Origin: Tetraselmis striata
Lineage: Eukaryota > Chlorophyta > Chlorodendrophyceae > Chlorodendrales > Chlorodendraceae
Reading direction: 5' to 3'
Assembly (NCBI GenBank): GCA_006384855.1
Contig: VCJN01000533.1
Span: forward strand, 1 to 64,000
DNA: 64,000 bases
How positions within the stretch are numbered: position 1 is the stretch's first letter; the number at the start of each line of letters is the position of its first letter. This document shows, in pieces, positions 11,424 through 22,730 of the stretch. The notes beneath the pieces were generated by a model. It had not been told where the DNA came from. It saw only the letters and a list, made by a program, of their open reading frames with translations, and searched no databases. The position numbers and the translations under genes are program-made.

Positions 11424-11974
11424 TAGCAATCCCCAGCGCGAGAAATGATTCTGCACACTTTAGGGTTGGTGGTATACATGCATTGCCATATTGTGCGGTA
11501 AACACTACGGTGTACGGAGCGGCAGCAAATATACACTCGGATAGCAATCGCCACGTTTCGAGCTCCAAATCATACCATGTGCTGGCTATATATTGTCGAC
11601 TATGCCACCATGATTTGAGCTAGAATTGCCACCATATTGGGCAGCATCCGGGCGTTGCGGAGACGGTTTCAGCACTGGTTTCGGAGCACTGTTTGGAGCT
11701 GCGTTGTTCCCGGCGAGCATTCCGTGTGTGCAAGGGCTAGCTTTCCCCCCCCCCCTCCAATACTATTTGTATGTGCTGATATGTAGTCATATGTATATAG
11801 TGTAGCGATCCCCAGCGCGAGAAATGATTCTGCGCACTTAAGGGTTGGTGGTATACATGCATTGCCATATTGTGCGGTAAACAATGCTGTGTACGCTACG
11901 GAGCGGCAGCAAATATATACTCGGGTAGCAATCGTCACGTTTCGAGCTGCAAATTATACCATGTGCTGGCTATA

Positions 11975-12764
11975 CACAACACTTCCCGCTGTAACCCGTA
12001 CGATATTGCGTTAACTGCCCGAATATAAAATCTGATATGCGGTTTGCGCCGTTAGTACGGTGTGCACCTTCGGCAACGAGACGCGCAGATCGCGCGGCCC
12101 ATTGCCCATGCTCTAGCCTCTAGCAAGCCCACGACTGTCAACCACCGACACCGCGACCGCCCGTAGCGCCAAAAGTTCATCTTTATGCAGCGATGGTGGG
12201 CGGGTCGCGACCGCTACGGCCGCGCAGGCGGCTTGCTGCGGGATATCCGTGGCGACCCCGCAGAAACCGATCTGAGCGCTGCCCCAACCATAAACTTCGC
12301 ACCGATGGCACAGGCTCCGTCAGACTAGCTAGGGAGAAACGTACACCATTTATACCTTCTGTTTTGGCAAAACTGCCTTTCTATCCGAACGGGTTTGGCC
12401 CTAAAGGCGTATGGTGTCAGCAAAACGCGAATCCCTACCTGATGGGGGTTGTCAATCGGGCAGCAGTCGCGAGGGTGGATCTCGCCGCCGCCGTCCCGGG
12501 ACATACACGCGCCCCGAGCCAGCCAGCCATGATCGCCATGTATCCTCGAAGGGGGCAGGAGATAGGGATTGGGGGTGGGCGGGAGCTGATGGGCTGGACG
12601 GGGGTGTGCTAGTGGGTGCACGATTCGCCGCCCGCAGTGCCGGGCGGGTACTTCGGGCGGCGCGACGCGGATCCCGCGGCGCAGGGGCGCGGCGCGCGCG
12701 GACCGATTATTCGTACCGTATTCGGATCGCGAAATGTCGTACGGTTACCGCGGGAAGTGTTGTG
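11975..12764. mobile_element. Non-autonomous DNA transposon (MITE) with TA target duplication
   Basis: The 790-bp element starts CACAACACTTCCCGC and ends with its reverse complement. Imperfect inverted repeats extend about 35 bp (GTAAC, CGTACGA and ATT blocks also pair). TA dinucleotides flank it at 11973-11974 and 12765-12766. Removing the element plus one TA restores a satellite unit of the same length as the other three (GGCTATA followed by a 10-nt counterpart). TA duplication points to mobilisation by a Tc1/mariner/pogo-type transposase. The internal sequence encodes nothing recognisable. Its ends do not match the pogo-like element at 52 kb. Confidence 0.8.
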
Positions 12765-12920
12765 TATGTAGTCCACTATGCCACAATGATTTGAGCTGGA
12801 ATAGCCACCATATTATTGGGCAGCGTCCGGGCGTTGCGGCGACGGTTTCAGCGCTGGTTTCGGAGCATTATTTGGAGCTGCGTTGTTCCGGGCGAGCATT
12901 CCGTGTGTGGGGGCCCTAGC

Positions 12921-12952
<32 letters not shown>

Positions 12953-13842
12953 AACTGTTTGTATGTGCTAATATGTAGTCATATATATTGTGTAGCGATC
13001 CCCAGCGCGAGAACATATTCTGCGCACTTTAGGTTTGGTGGTAATATATACATGCACTGCCATATTGTGCGGTAAACACTACGGTGTACGGAGCGGCAGA
13101 AAATATATACTCGGATAGCAACGTTTCGAGCTCCAAATAATACCATGTGCTGGCTATACATAGTTCACTATGCCACCATGATTTGAGCTAGAATAGCCAC
13201 CATATTGAGCAGCATCCGGGCGTTGCGGCGACGGTTTCAGCACTGGTTTCGGAGCATTGTTTGGAGCTGCGTTATTCCCGGCGAGCATTCCGTGTGTGGG
13301 GGTCCTAGCTCCCCCCCCCCCACACACAACTGTTTGTTTGTGCTGATATGTAGTTATATATAGTGTAGCGATCCCCGGCGCGAGAACATATTCTGCTTAC
13401 TTGTGGGTTACATGCATTGCCATATTGTGCGTTAAACAATGCGGTGTACGCTACGGAGCGGCAGAAAATATATACTCGGATAGCAATCGCCACGTTTCGA
13501 GCTGCAAATCATACCATGTGCTGGCTATATAAAGTTCACTATGCCATCATGATTCGAGCTGGAATAGCCACCATATTGGGCAGCGTCTTGGCGTTGCCGT
13601 GCGATTTCAGTGCTATTATTAGTTTCGGAGCAGCAGCAACCCGGCGGCAAGACATCAAGACACGCCTATTACTCTTCCAAGTATAGTAGATCGCTAATAA
13701 ATGCGGGCCGTTCATCTTTCCACACACCGCATTGGCAAGTGAATCCGGTAGCGCGGTGGCGGTGGCGCGGAGATTGAGAGACCACAATATGATAAACATG
13801 GGTCTTGTGTGCAATGCAGTAGCCAAACAATGATGGTGATGT

Positions 13843-14474
13843 TCATGAAAATGTTACAAGTGTAGCACAGGGCAGCCTTGAGTGAAAATTGTGCACACTG
13901 GTTTGCACCGGCACTGTGCATGGTCTCCACCCCTGCCCCTGCCCTTTACATGTGCTACAATGTCTACGGCTAGCATTGGCAAACGATACAATAGTACTAA
14001 GCGCCTCCAGTGGCCGGCTCCGCAATCGCAGCGCGATGGCGGCTGATGCCGCCGACGCTGACACTGACGCCGTCCGGGCTGTCGCTCCCTGTTGCGGGTG
14101 CCCGCCTCGCATGCGCTCCAATGCTTGCTTGGCCAACTGCTTGTCCAGGTTCTTGAGCTTTTTCTGGCCGTTGGGCTTGATCCTGCGTACGATGTGCTTC
14201 AGCCCATCTGCCTTGAGCCCGCATGCCTGCGCGATGTAAGAGAACATTTGTCAGTGACACACAATACAATTGCAGCCAGCGGGAACGAGAAGGGCAGGCT
14301 GTGCCTACCTCGCAGATGGGCAGCCCGACGTGATAGACGTCCTGCATGTCTTTGTGGCGCCGTCCGGCTCCAAGTTGCCCATCACAGTGCACGCACATGT
14401 CCGGGTTGAACCATGCCATCGACTTATGGTTGGCGGTGTAGTACTCCCACTCTACCCTGGACTCGCATGTCAAG
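13843..14474 (-). CDS. Zinc-ribbon protein of unknown role, at least two exons (probably transposon-borne, 5' end uncertain)
   Basis: Exon a (about 14474-14309) encodes LTCESRVEWEYYTANHKSM, then CVHCDGQL, and ends LPICE before a GTAGGC donor. A 3' splice site GCGCAG precedes exon b (14226 downward). Splicing produces PICEACGLKADG, completing a second CxxC pair (CVHC...CEAC), so the intron restores a four-cysteine zinc ribbon. A basic segment follows (HIVRRIKPNGQKKLKNLDKQLAKQALERM). The rest is Ala/Ser-rich, with the stop at 13843. Upstream, a DTFVCDDAL segment is in frame but then meets a TGA, so the 5' part is frameshifted or has another exon. A degraded relative lies at 1.1 kb. Zinc binding is supported by the cysteines; function is not known. 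Confidence 0.5.
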
Positions 14475-15980
14475 GCATCATCACAAACAAAGGTGTCGCG
14501 AAAGGGGGGTCCTCAGGCAAGGGCGTGGAGCCTTTGCATAAGAACTGGTCCTGACAACGACGCCATGGTGGCGCGCAGGCGCTATCTAGTATGTGAGAGT
14601 TGGCGGCCAGCATAGGTTGGTGGCATGCGCAGGAAATGTGATGAGGAGCGGTCGTCAATCTGTAACATGTAGCTGGAAGGTAGCTAGGTTTGCATGCGGG
14701 CGAGCACCGTGGCAGCAGCGGCGGCGGCGCATGATAAGGACAGACGGGAGGAGCACAGGGGGCGTTGGAAGGCTGTCTACTGCTTAAAGTACTAATTACA
14801 AAACTTTCGCAATTTGCAAAACAACCCCCCCCCCCCCCCCCCCCCGGTCCGTTTCCACGGATAATACTGACCTACTAAACCAGGTCACTTAGTCGGAATG
14901 GCCTTATCATCCGCAGCAGAATAATGTTCGTTTTTCCGCACGCCACCCGCCACGATCGTGTAGACAAGACTGGCAGCACAAGTGATGAAACATTTTCAGC
15001 ACTACAGGTACATCAGGTACCCTGTAGTCGCTACCGCCGGTACCTATACATGTAGTCGCTATATCTCGCTATGATGCCCCATCAGAAGCGGCACATAGCA
15101 TGTGTACGACCACATCGTAATATGAATAAAATTAGCAATCTTATTTTAAAATTAGTAATAAACTTAGCAATAAACCCGTATGGCTGTAAGAAAATATCAT
15201 TGGTTTCACTGTTACCAGTCCTGTCCCGGGGGCGGAAAAGTCACAGTAACGTAAAGAAGTCCGTGAAAAACAGAATAAACATTTTAGGTTTGATCGTCCC
15301 CATACAATCGTTAGCAGTCGCACTTGCTAGTGTACCCGTACTCGCAAAGATTAGAAATTATCCACTACGAGTGCTGTAGAGCCCATTTTGTCCACTCGAG
15401 TACCCCACCAACAACCCCCCCCCCCCCCCCCCCCCCCCCCCCGCCGCCCCGGGAATGGACAGTCCAGGCTCTTCGCCTTATGCTCACGCATCATCATATT
15501 ATTCACAAACTCTTTACTTGCAGGTAGTTCGAAACCTAACGATGAATTAGATACAAAAATACAAATGGAGAACGGGTGCCGACGCCCCTAATATAAGACT
15601 TAAGACTTTAGGGTTTAAGACCTCTGGGGGTGGGTAACCGCACTTTCTCATATTTCGTCTTGTATTCGTTATGATATCGTATTCAAATGAGCAAGGAAAG
15701 TATGCCACTTTATATAGCGTGGTTTCTTGTACACGGTAGCCGCGTCGGCACCCAAATATGGGCTGCCCACGCCTGCTCAATCGCGCAGCGGTGACATTCC
15801 CCAGGCATAAATAGGGAGCAAGCGACGGTACGTACTCAAAAGGATAGATAGACGATGACTTTGAGGAGGAAGATAGGAACGGCGGAGACATAATATTCCT
15901 TAATAATTTGGTTCTATACAGATCAATATACTAATAATATAATTTACGGATACGAGTACCGATATATGAGAAGGGTAACG
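14475..15980. other. Intergenic, with poly-C tracts and one weak small ORF
   Basis: Poly-C tracts lie at about 14825-14845 and 15417-15442. A minus-strand ATG at 15891 opens 114 codons (MSPPFLSSSSKSSSIYPFEY...) without family features. It is possibly a chance frame in less GC-rich DNA. Confidence 0.4.
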
Positions 15981-18900
15981 GTGTGAATTACAAAAAGGCC
16001 ATGAACAAATCCACTACCACTGAAAGCAGTACCAAAAGATCAACACAGCAAGCCGCCTAAAGGCGGCCCGCATCCCGCACGAGGCGGGATCGATGGGTGT
16101 TGCGCGCACGGTTCAGAGTCCGGGCCTCGCGTGCACGTGTGTGCGAGGGTGATCCTGGACGTGCTGCGAAGCTTCGGCACGGGATGGCGGACGGATCTTC
16201 GTTCGCCGTCTGATGAGGTAACGAGCAAGCTCTTGAGCCGCCAACAAGCTCATGACCCCGAGTGAATCTCTTGCGAGTAAGGCCTCCTGGTGGGCCCGAA
16301 TGATGCACCGAGTGCCCCGCGATGAGAGGGCACCCCGATCCGCAGCTAAGCATGCGATACCACGCACTGTGCGGCGCACCCCGGCCCTTGCTCACCTCAC
16401 CCACTGTGCCGAAGACCATGCCCGTGTACTCCGACGTATCCAAGATGTCTCGAAGAGTTCCATGCTATCCCGGCTCCGTGTTATGCCACGCCGCATCCCG
16501 CACTGCCAACCCCCGTTGTATGTCGCCTAGCAGGGAGCGCTCAAACCGATCCACAGCCGTGGCCCGGGGCACCGCAGTGTACCTGACCCCGTACCGCATA
16601 GTCTTGAACTCCAACAATGTGCACTTCAAGCTCCGGGGATCACAGCTCCCCATCGCGACGTTCAACGCCGGGAGGGAGAGCTATGCGTCCGGCACTAGGT
16701 CCTTGAGTTCATCCCTGGGTACGGTGTTGCCAAGAGGCACTGCATGTTGGATCAAGTCATCCACATCCCGCGGCGTATAGCGATGCCCAGATCGTGCACA
16801 ATGATCGCGGAAGGATTATGCAATAGCGTCGTGTTGTACACGCCAGTGAGCGTCTCCATGTGCCGGGTGGTTCATGAGCGCGTCGTCATAGAGGTCGATA
16901 GAGACGGGGGTTATGCTCTGTCGAGGGCAGAATGATTTGGCCATCGGGGCCATGCATGGGCTAGGCAGAGAGAAGTACCCGGCAGCGACCTCCCGCAGCT
17001 CATGCGGAGTCATGACCGTCCGCGCGGTGGGGATGGCCACCGTCCACATGCCCGACGCCGCATTGAGTTGGTTGAACAAGATCCGTTCCCTACATGTGAC
17101 AGGGAGAGCGCACACCTCATTATGAAGCCGAGACTTGTTGGCTTGGTCTAGAAATGCCGCCGGCTCCTTTTGCGAGCGAGCCCGACGCAGCCTTCGCTTC
17201 CCGCTCCATCACGCGGGCATCTGAGTCGCTGAGGTGGCGAGTAGTAGCCGCATGGAGGCGCCCCCACGCCTCGCGCACCTCCGCGGCGTAGCAGGCCGAC
17301 CCACGAGGATCGTTGAGAAAGTGGTCATACCGGCGGGCGGAAGAAGTTGCGTCGAAGCTGCCTCGGCCAAGTACGGACTCCAGCTGTGAGTCAAAGAAAC
17401 ATGGAGTGGCGGTGTGGGTGTCGGAGCTCCTAGTGAGGAACCTCGGGAGAATGTCATTCATGCAGCCGATAAAGGCGGCATCACGAACGGTAGCCACGCG
17501 GCGGATGCCAACGCCCCTCAACCGAGTGGGGAGGTGAAGGATGATGGGCGCCTTGGCCACTGCACCCGCCTCGCTCAAAGTACCCGCCTCTGCTGCCATG
17601 GGGTCAGGGTCGTGCAAAAGCTCCGAAAGGAAATCGGTGACCACCGGATCGGTCAGTGTCGGTGCCGTGCGTGGAGGGATCAAAAGAGACCCCTAGCACG
17701 AGCTCGACCGCCGTGAGGACGGTAGCATCCACCACCTCCGCGAAGGCCTCCACCTTGGATGGGAGGCAGTTGCGGAGCCAATACCCCGCCTTGTGTTGCA
17801 TGCAATGCTTGAGCAGGTCCCATGCGTGGTGGTGCGGGGCGTGGGTGTACCGACGGCTGAGCTTGGCAGATATGAGCTTGCTCAAGCTAGCGTCCACCTC
17901 CTCTCGTAGCTCATCCGCCTTGCCGAACATGTAGGCATGCAACCCCGCACATACCCCGGCGATCCGAGCGGCAAGTTGAGGACCGGGATGTCGTGGTGGC
18001 CATCCAGCTCGGGCCACTCGATGTCGGCCGGAGCCATACGCCGCGCAGCCTCCATGTCCGCGCTGTACGCGTGCATCTTGTCGAAGCGCGCCTCAAGCCC
18101 CACGGACTCTTTGATAGACGTGCGGAAGCTGTGAATAAGGGCCGGCCAAATGTGCTCCGGGAGGCCCACCGAATATCCATCGTCGGCGTTGAAGCGCGCC
18201 GCCCCGTCTGTGACTTCCGATGTGCTGTCGCACTGCTGCACCTCGGGATGAATCGCGACGCAAAAGCAAGTCGTGGCCAATGGCGCGCCATGTTGCACGC
18301 CGTCGTCCGACCGCAGATGGGCGGACCGATCGTCCACGAGCATATACGAATCCGCGGAGAGGGAGGCTTGGAGCGCAGGGATGACATGGTGTAGAGGAGA
18401 GCAATCGATGTGGCGTTGGATGATGATGCGGCTCCACGCATGGTAAGTGTTGCGAAAGTCGGTGTAAACGATGACGGCACGTAGGCCAAGCTTCTCGGCG
18501 ATGAGGTGGACGCCGGTGATGATCATAGAGTCGCCGGTGGAAATACCGACGTCGAGTTGAGACGGCGCAAGCACCGACACTACATACGCCTCCTTCATGT
18601 TGTCCACCACTGCCCGCTCCGCTCTGCGCCGCTCCGACTCCCCGACTGCCACATGCCGCATGTCCGGGGCCCCGCTCTCGCCTAGATTATTGACAAGGGC
18701 CACAAAGCTTAGCAGAGGCGAAGAGCCGGTTGAACCTCACGGGCAGGCGACCTTGGAGGTACATTGAGGCGACCTCCAACAAGGCGCGGGCCGCCGCATG
18801 CCCCGACGCCGGGGCTAATTCGCTCAACAAGCAGCGGAGATACTCGTTGCGCATGCCTGAGGGCCGCCCCACCGCCACGTGCTGCTTGAGATGTTGGTAC

Positions 18901-19560
18901 GGCACGCGCATGTCCATCGTCACGGTGGCCTCGTCGACTGGAATATCATATGCGGCGTATGGAATGGCCACGGGACGGGTGCTTGTCGCGCAACTGGGTG
19001 AGGATAGCATGATTGGATAGGTCGCCCAAACTCTTAGAATTCAGTCGGCCCGCCGCTCGGGAGAGCTCTCCGTCCTCCACCAACGCCACCACGGTGTTCG
19101 CGGTGCCCACGAGCAGCGCCGCATAGAGGTCAGCGTCCGTTCGACGCTGGCGGGCATGTCCGGCATAGAGCGTCCGGTGCGCGCGTCGTCCTATGAGCGC
19201 ACGAGTTCGGTCATGCGCCGCTCGGCGCATGAGCGGAAGCGCCACGCCATGGCTTGTTGCCGCCGCCGCCCACCTCGGCATGGGGCCCCGAGCAACAACT
19301 GCGACAGCATGTACTTCCACTTCTACGCCCTATCAAACACCACGGGGTCATCGGCCTCCGCCGCCGCCACCACCCGCTCATTCACGCAGCGTTGTGCCTC
19401 CGCCCACGCTTCTCGGACGTCAATAGGTACCGCTGGCTCCATGGACATCTCCGCCGGCATGTGCACCATGTCCACGTCGGAGAGGTGGCCCACCGCACCC
19501 CACCCCACCCCGTCGCCGGCCGGAAATGGGCGAGTAGGGGGAGGCGGATACCGAGCGTAG
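15981..19560 (-). pseudogene. Decayed non-LTR-like reverse-transcriptase element, the longest copy in the window
   Basis: Several overlapping minus-strand frames together spell a reverse-transcriptase polyprotein. From the N-terminus: GRPSGMRNEYLRCLLSEL (compare the GPDG.R.E.L block); LLAPSQLDVGISTG-like QLGVG block (here VLAPSQLDVGISTG, about 18560); VIVYTDFRNTYHAWSR (motif A, about 18430-18470); DGVQHGAPLATTCFCVAIHP (motif B, about 18250-18300); ARFNADDGYSVG (motif C, here NADD, about 18180); and LNLPLGSPGYV (about 17970). The C-terminal domain follows (GVGIRRVATVRDAAFIGCMN, 17500 down to 16060). At least three frameshifts separate the pieces. The 3' tail is shared with the copies at 5.6 and 56 kb. 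It is dead but defines the family. Confidence 0.7.
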
Positions 19561-19814
19561 CCCGTGAGGCATGGCTACCGGGGCGGCCGGTCGGTGCACC
19601 CACCTCTGGCGGCGCGGGAGCAACAACCGGAGGCGCTACGACGCCCGAAACGCAGGCGACGGACGGCAATGCGGGCTACGACGGCACCGACGATTGTTCC
19701 GCTCCTAGCGCGGCACGACCCCCGACGGCGGTGCCGCTTCGCCGGCCGGAAATGGGCGAGTGGGGGGAGACGGATACCGAGCGTAGCCCGTGAGGCCTGG
19801 CTACCGGGGCGGCC
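19561..19814. repeat. Short direct duplication next to the reverse-transcriptase element
   Basis: GAAATGGGCGAGT, CGGATACCGAGCGTAGCCCGTG and GCTACCGGGGCGGCCGGTCGG (split here for length) occur at about 19527-19592 and again at about 19751-19819. The second copy abuts the start of retroelement copy C. Confidence 0.6.
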
Positions 19815-20936
19815 GGTCGGTTTTTGCGGGTGCAAAGGCTATTTTACACGGAAGAAGCGTCATTTCAAGGCTAAGAAGGCTCAGCGAAAGGCGGGGGCGG
19901 AGGGGGGGCGGGGACTGCAAGGCGGAAACGGAAAACGGGAGGGCGATGCCGAAGGCCGCGCGGGAACATGGCGGGCGAGTTGGTGTTGGCTGTCCTAAGT
20001 AGCCTCCCAGCAGGGAACGCAGGGTTTACGGGCGATGGATGGAGCAGCCCGTCATGAAACCAAGTGGCACCGGTTGAAACCACTAGCAGACCGTACGGGG
20101 TTCACTAGGACAACTAACATTGTTGGGAAACACCTTGAATAGGTTAAGATCATTTCAATCATGAAATCGAGTCTACTTTTGCCTGTCACACGCGTTTCGT
20201 TTACGACTGTTGCGAGCGTGGGATGATGTAGGTCGGCGTGCCGACTAGACGAAGGCGGAAGTTGTCTTGGTTTGTAGGGGGTCTCGCGCCGAGAGGTATC
20301 TTAGCAATCTCGATAGAGGCACAGGCATAGAGCAGGCGCGGATGGCAGATGTTGGCGCCGGTGAATGTCGTGGCGATATTACACCGGAAGCGCTGCGAAA
20401 ATAGGGAGGCGCCCTTTCGGGATGGCGCCGTGAAGCAATTGCCGCGCGCCTTGGCGGCGCTTATTGGCTGGAATAACCGGAATAAGCGCATGTCAGCAGA
20501 AGCGGGCCGGTTGGCGAGTGCCCAACAAAGTGATACATGTACGATCACTACGTGTTGCGCGCACGTGCGCGCGAGCGCGGCACGTACAACCAGGTGAGTA
20601 CGGTACGTTGTACGCGACGCGATTTCAGCCATGTTAGTACCTATACTGGCGGTGTAACTACATCACGGGGGGTGAACACGCGACGACGCGCGACGGCGGC
20701 AGTGTACCCGCTGCCTCGCACGAGGGGCGGCTACTGAAACGCGTAATGCGTCGGGGCACGGGCACATGGGACCCAGTGTGGCCGTGCCGTACCGGATTTG
20801 ATGTGTTTCGAGGTCGGTGCCGGGGACTACGTCATGGAACACCGGCCGACTCGATACGTCGTCGTCGCGGGCCTCGCTATGCGGAGTGTGGCGAGGCGGC
20901 CGCCGTTGCTGCACCAGTGACTGCTGCCGACCAAGG
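19815..20936 (-). mobile_element. Retroelement copy C (same family as copies A and B), truncated at both ends
   Basis: It starts inside repeat b (TTTTTGCGGGTGCAAAGGC). It continues with X, repeat a (about 19940-20150), a second b (ATCGAGTCTACTTTTGCC, about 20165-20185) and the first half of the internal region. Similarity to copy A ends after GCTGCCGACCAA at about 20936, where a DIRS-type RNase H fragment begins. Strand is given by analogy with copy A. No intact ORF. Confidence 0.5.
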
Positions 20937-21485
20937 GCTCGCAAGCCTACGCCTACACGCACGGTATTACCCTATATGTACGCTACATCCGTTCCGCGGC
21001 GAATATCTGTGCTGACCGCGTCAGTCGCGAGATTGACGGCAACAACTGGCAATTCAACCCGCGTCAATTCGCCTCGCTCACTGCTAAGTGGGGCGTCTGC
21101 ACCATCGATCGCTTCACGACGTCCAAAAACTCCCTCCTACCCCGCTACGACGCCCGCTGCCGTGACCCGCGGTGCGAGGCCGTCGACGCCATGCGCCTCT
21201 CCGATGTTGTATGGCGCGAGGCGAACGTAATTGGTGTAACCCCCCTTGGAACCTCATCGGCAATCTTGTCTCCACACTGGAGTCCAATTATGCCCCAGCC
21301 ATCGTCACTGTTCCCTATTTGCCGGACAAAGCTTGGTACCCGCTCCTTTCGGAGATGTGCACCGACATGCGCTCCTGGAAGCCGCGCCACGACCACCTCT
21401 TCACTCGTGGCCGTACCGGCGACCGCCTTATCCCCGTTGGTGCATCCCCCCAGGCCTATCGTCGCCTTCAACACTCCCGCCCGTG
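20937..21485 (+). pseudogene. RNase H fragment of a DIRS-type (tyrosine-recombinase) retroelement
   Basis: Translation gives YVRYIRSAANICADRVSR, then the GNNWQFNPRQFASLTAKWG block, IDRFTTSKNSLLPRYDARC, NWCNPPWNLIGNLVSTLE and VPYLPDKAWYPLLSEM. This order (VRY.PSA.N..AD..SR, DWQL.P..F..L...WG, .DRFA...N..L.R..SR, N.CNPPW.L, ..PYWP...W.P.L) is characteristic of the RNase H and following region of DIRS/PAT-like elements. The frame shifts by one near 21215, between the DARCRDPRCEAVDAM segment and NWCNPPW. The upstream RT and downstream recombinase are absent. Its junction with copy C at about 20936 may be a nested insertion. Confidence 0.6.
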
Positions 21486-22337
21486 ACCCCCGCCCGTGGC
21501 CGCCTGCTGCGTCCGGCATTCTCTAGTCGGCAATCCAAACGTTCCTTGTGAAATGTTCTAAACTAATTTATGTGGTTTCTCTGTATGGGGCCAACTGTAC
21601 GGGATTAATAGCCCTGCCGCGGCGCCCGTAGCGCGCTTGAGCGCGCGCATGATAACGGGGGCCGGTCAGGGCCACCACCTGCCTCCACGGCGGACCGACC
21701 GGTCACTCTCCTTTGCTGTGGCACGCTCCATCGAGCGCACCACAGCCCCCCCCCCCCCCCCCCCCCCCGCCCTCGCTGGGCTGGCTTGTTGTTTGCCTGC
21801 AAATCCCTGATATCATAATATGTAACCAGACCTGGTATTTTTCGGCAAGCCAGACGTTCCTTATGATACATAATACTTTATCGCCCGCGCACGAGGAGGG
21901 TACAGGTAAAGAGTACGACGCGCGCAACGCAACCTACAGTAGCGGCGCGGGGCAGCAGATATATCTGTAGTAAAGATAGGTACCGGGAGCGGAGCACGGA
22001 CAGAACGAAGCACACAACCGCCGCCGCAGTCGCGCGACACCCGCTCGTCGCGCTAAGCCGCTTATGCCGCTACGCGCACGGGATGATGGGCAACTGCCAC
22101 TGCATAAAACCATACGGACCGAGCTAGCTTGCCCGAGGAGATATCACACCTCGACTAACAGATACAGTATATTAGTCTCCGGGGTGTAAAGTCCCAGGCT
22201 CGAGCCGGAACACAAGTATACCTACGGCGGTAAATATCTACCAGACTGTTTCAGCTTTGTGGCCACCGCTAACAGCCACGGAACAGCTCTGTTGAGAGCC
22301 CGCAAAGCACCTCTCGCCCACGCCTGGATAAACTGCG
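21486..22337. other. Intergenic region upstream of the small heat-shock gene
   Basis: It contains a poly-C tract at about 21747-21768. A CAGTATATTAG word at about 22165 could serve as a TATA-like element. No clear run of GAA/TTC heat-shock elements was recognised by eye. Confidence 0.4.
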
Positions 22338-22730
22338 ATGGCTGACGCCTCGGCGACGACTCCCGCTGTCTTCAACGTGGACGTGAGCCCCCCGGTGCTC
22401 GCCCCCGAGTTCGAGGTCGAGGAGTCGGACAACTCCGTCGATATCTCCGGCGACGTGACGGGGAAGGCGAACGTCCGGCTCGGGCTACTCCCCAAAGACC
22501 GCGTGTTAACCATCGTCGGCGAACTGATCACCGTGGCCGGGACGGGCGAGGAGGAGCCGAAGGTCGTCCCATACCAGCGCGCCGTGGCCCTGCCGCCGAC
22601 CATCGACGAGTCTGCGATCTCCGCCAAACTAACCGAGGACGGCCGGCTGAAGTTGTCCTTGCCCAAGCGCGGCGTGGAGACCATGCACGCCCAGGTCGTT
22701 GGTGCCTGTTCCAGCGGAATCCTTGCCTGA
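22338..22730 (+). CDS. Small heat-shock protein (HSP20 / alpha-crystallin domain)
   Basis: A single-exon frame of 130 residues runs from ATG (MADASATTPAVF) to TGA. After a short N-terminal arm (about 35 residues), an alpha-crystallin-type beta-sandwich follows. VDISGDVTGKANVRLGLL is an early strand pair. DRVLTIVGEL matches the L.I.GE block. YQRAVALPPTIDESAIS.KL matches the F.R...LP..VD...I.A.L block. DGRLKLSLPK is the G-x-L strand. No C-terminal I-x-I/V tail is obvious (the protein ends GACSSGILA). Family members are ATP-independent chaperones that hold unfolding proteins, usually as oligomers in the cytosol; no targeting signal is seen. The length (about 14 kDa) is short for the family. It has no neighbour in the same direction. 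Confidence 0.75.
   Translation: MADASATTPAVFNVDVSPPVLAPEFEVEESDNSVDISGDVTGKANVRLGLLPKDRVLTIVGELITVAGTGEEEPKVVPYQRAVALPPTIDESAISAKLTEDGRLKLSLPKRGVETMHAQVVGACSSGILA

Larger units (their letters stand above)
11198..13600. repeat. Satellite array, about 389-bp unit, four copies
   Basis: Units begin near 11200, 11645, 12821 and 13210, each with GGGCGTTGCGGCGACGG and a downstream CAGCACTGGTTTCGGAGCA. Adjacent units differ by a few per cent plus poly-C and TA expansions. Subtracting the 790-bp MITE and its 2-bp duplication from the 11645-12821 spacing returns about 389 bp. Frames in the array are not conserved as protein. Confidence 0.8.

Noticed and set aside
11168-11623. ORFs rich in IYIYIY
   Set aside because: Translation of a (TA)n microsatellite in all frames.
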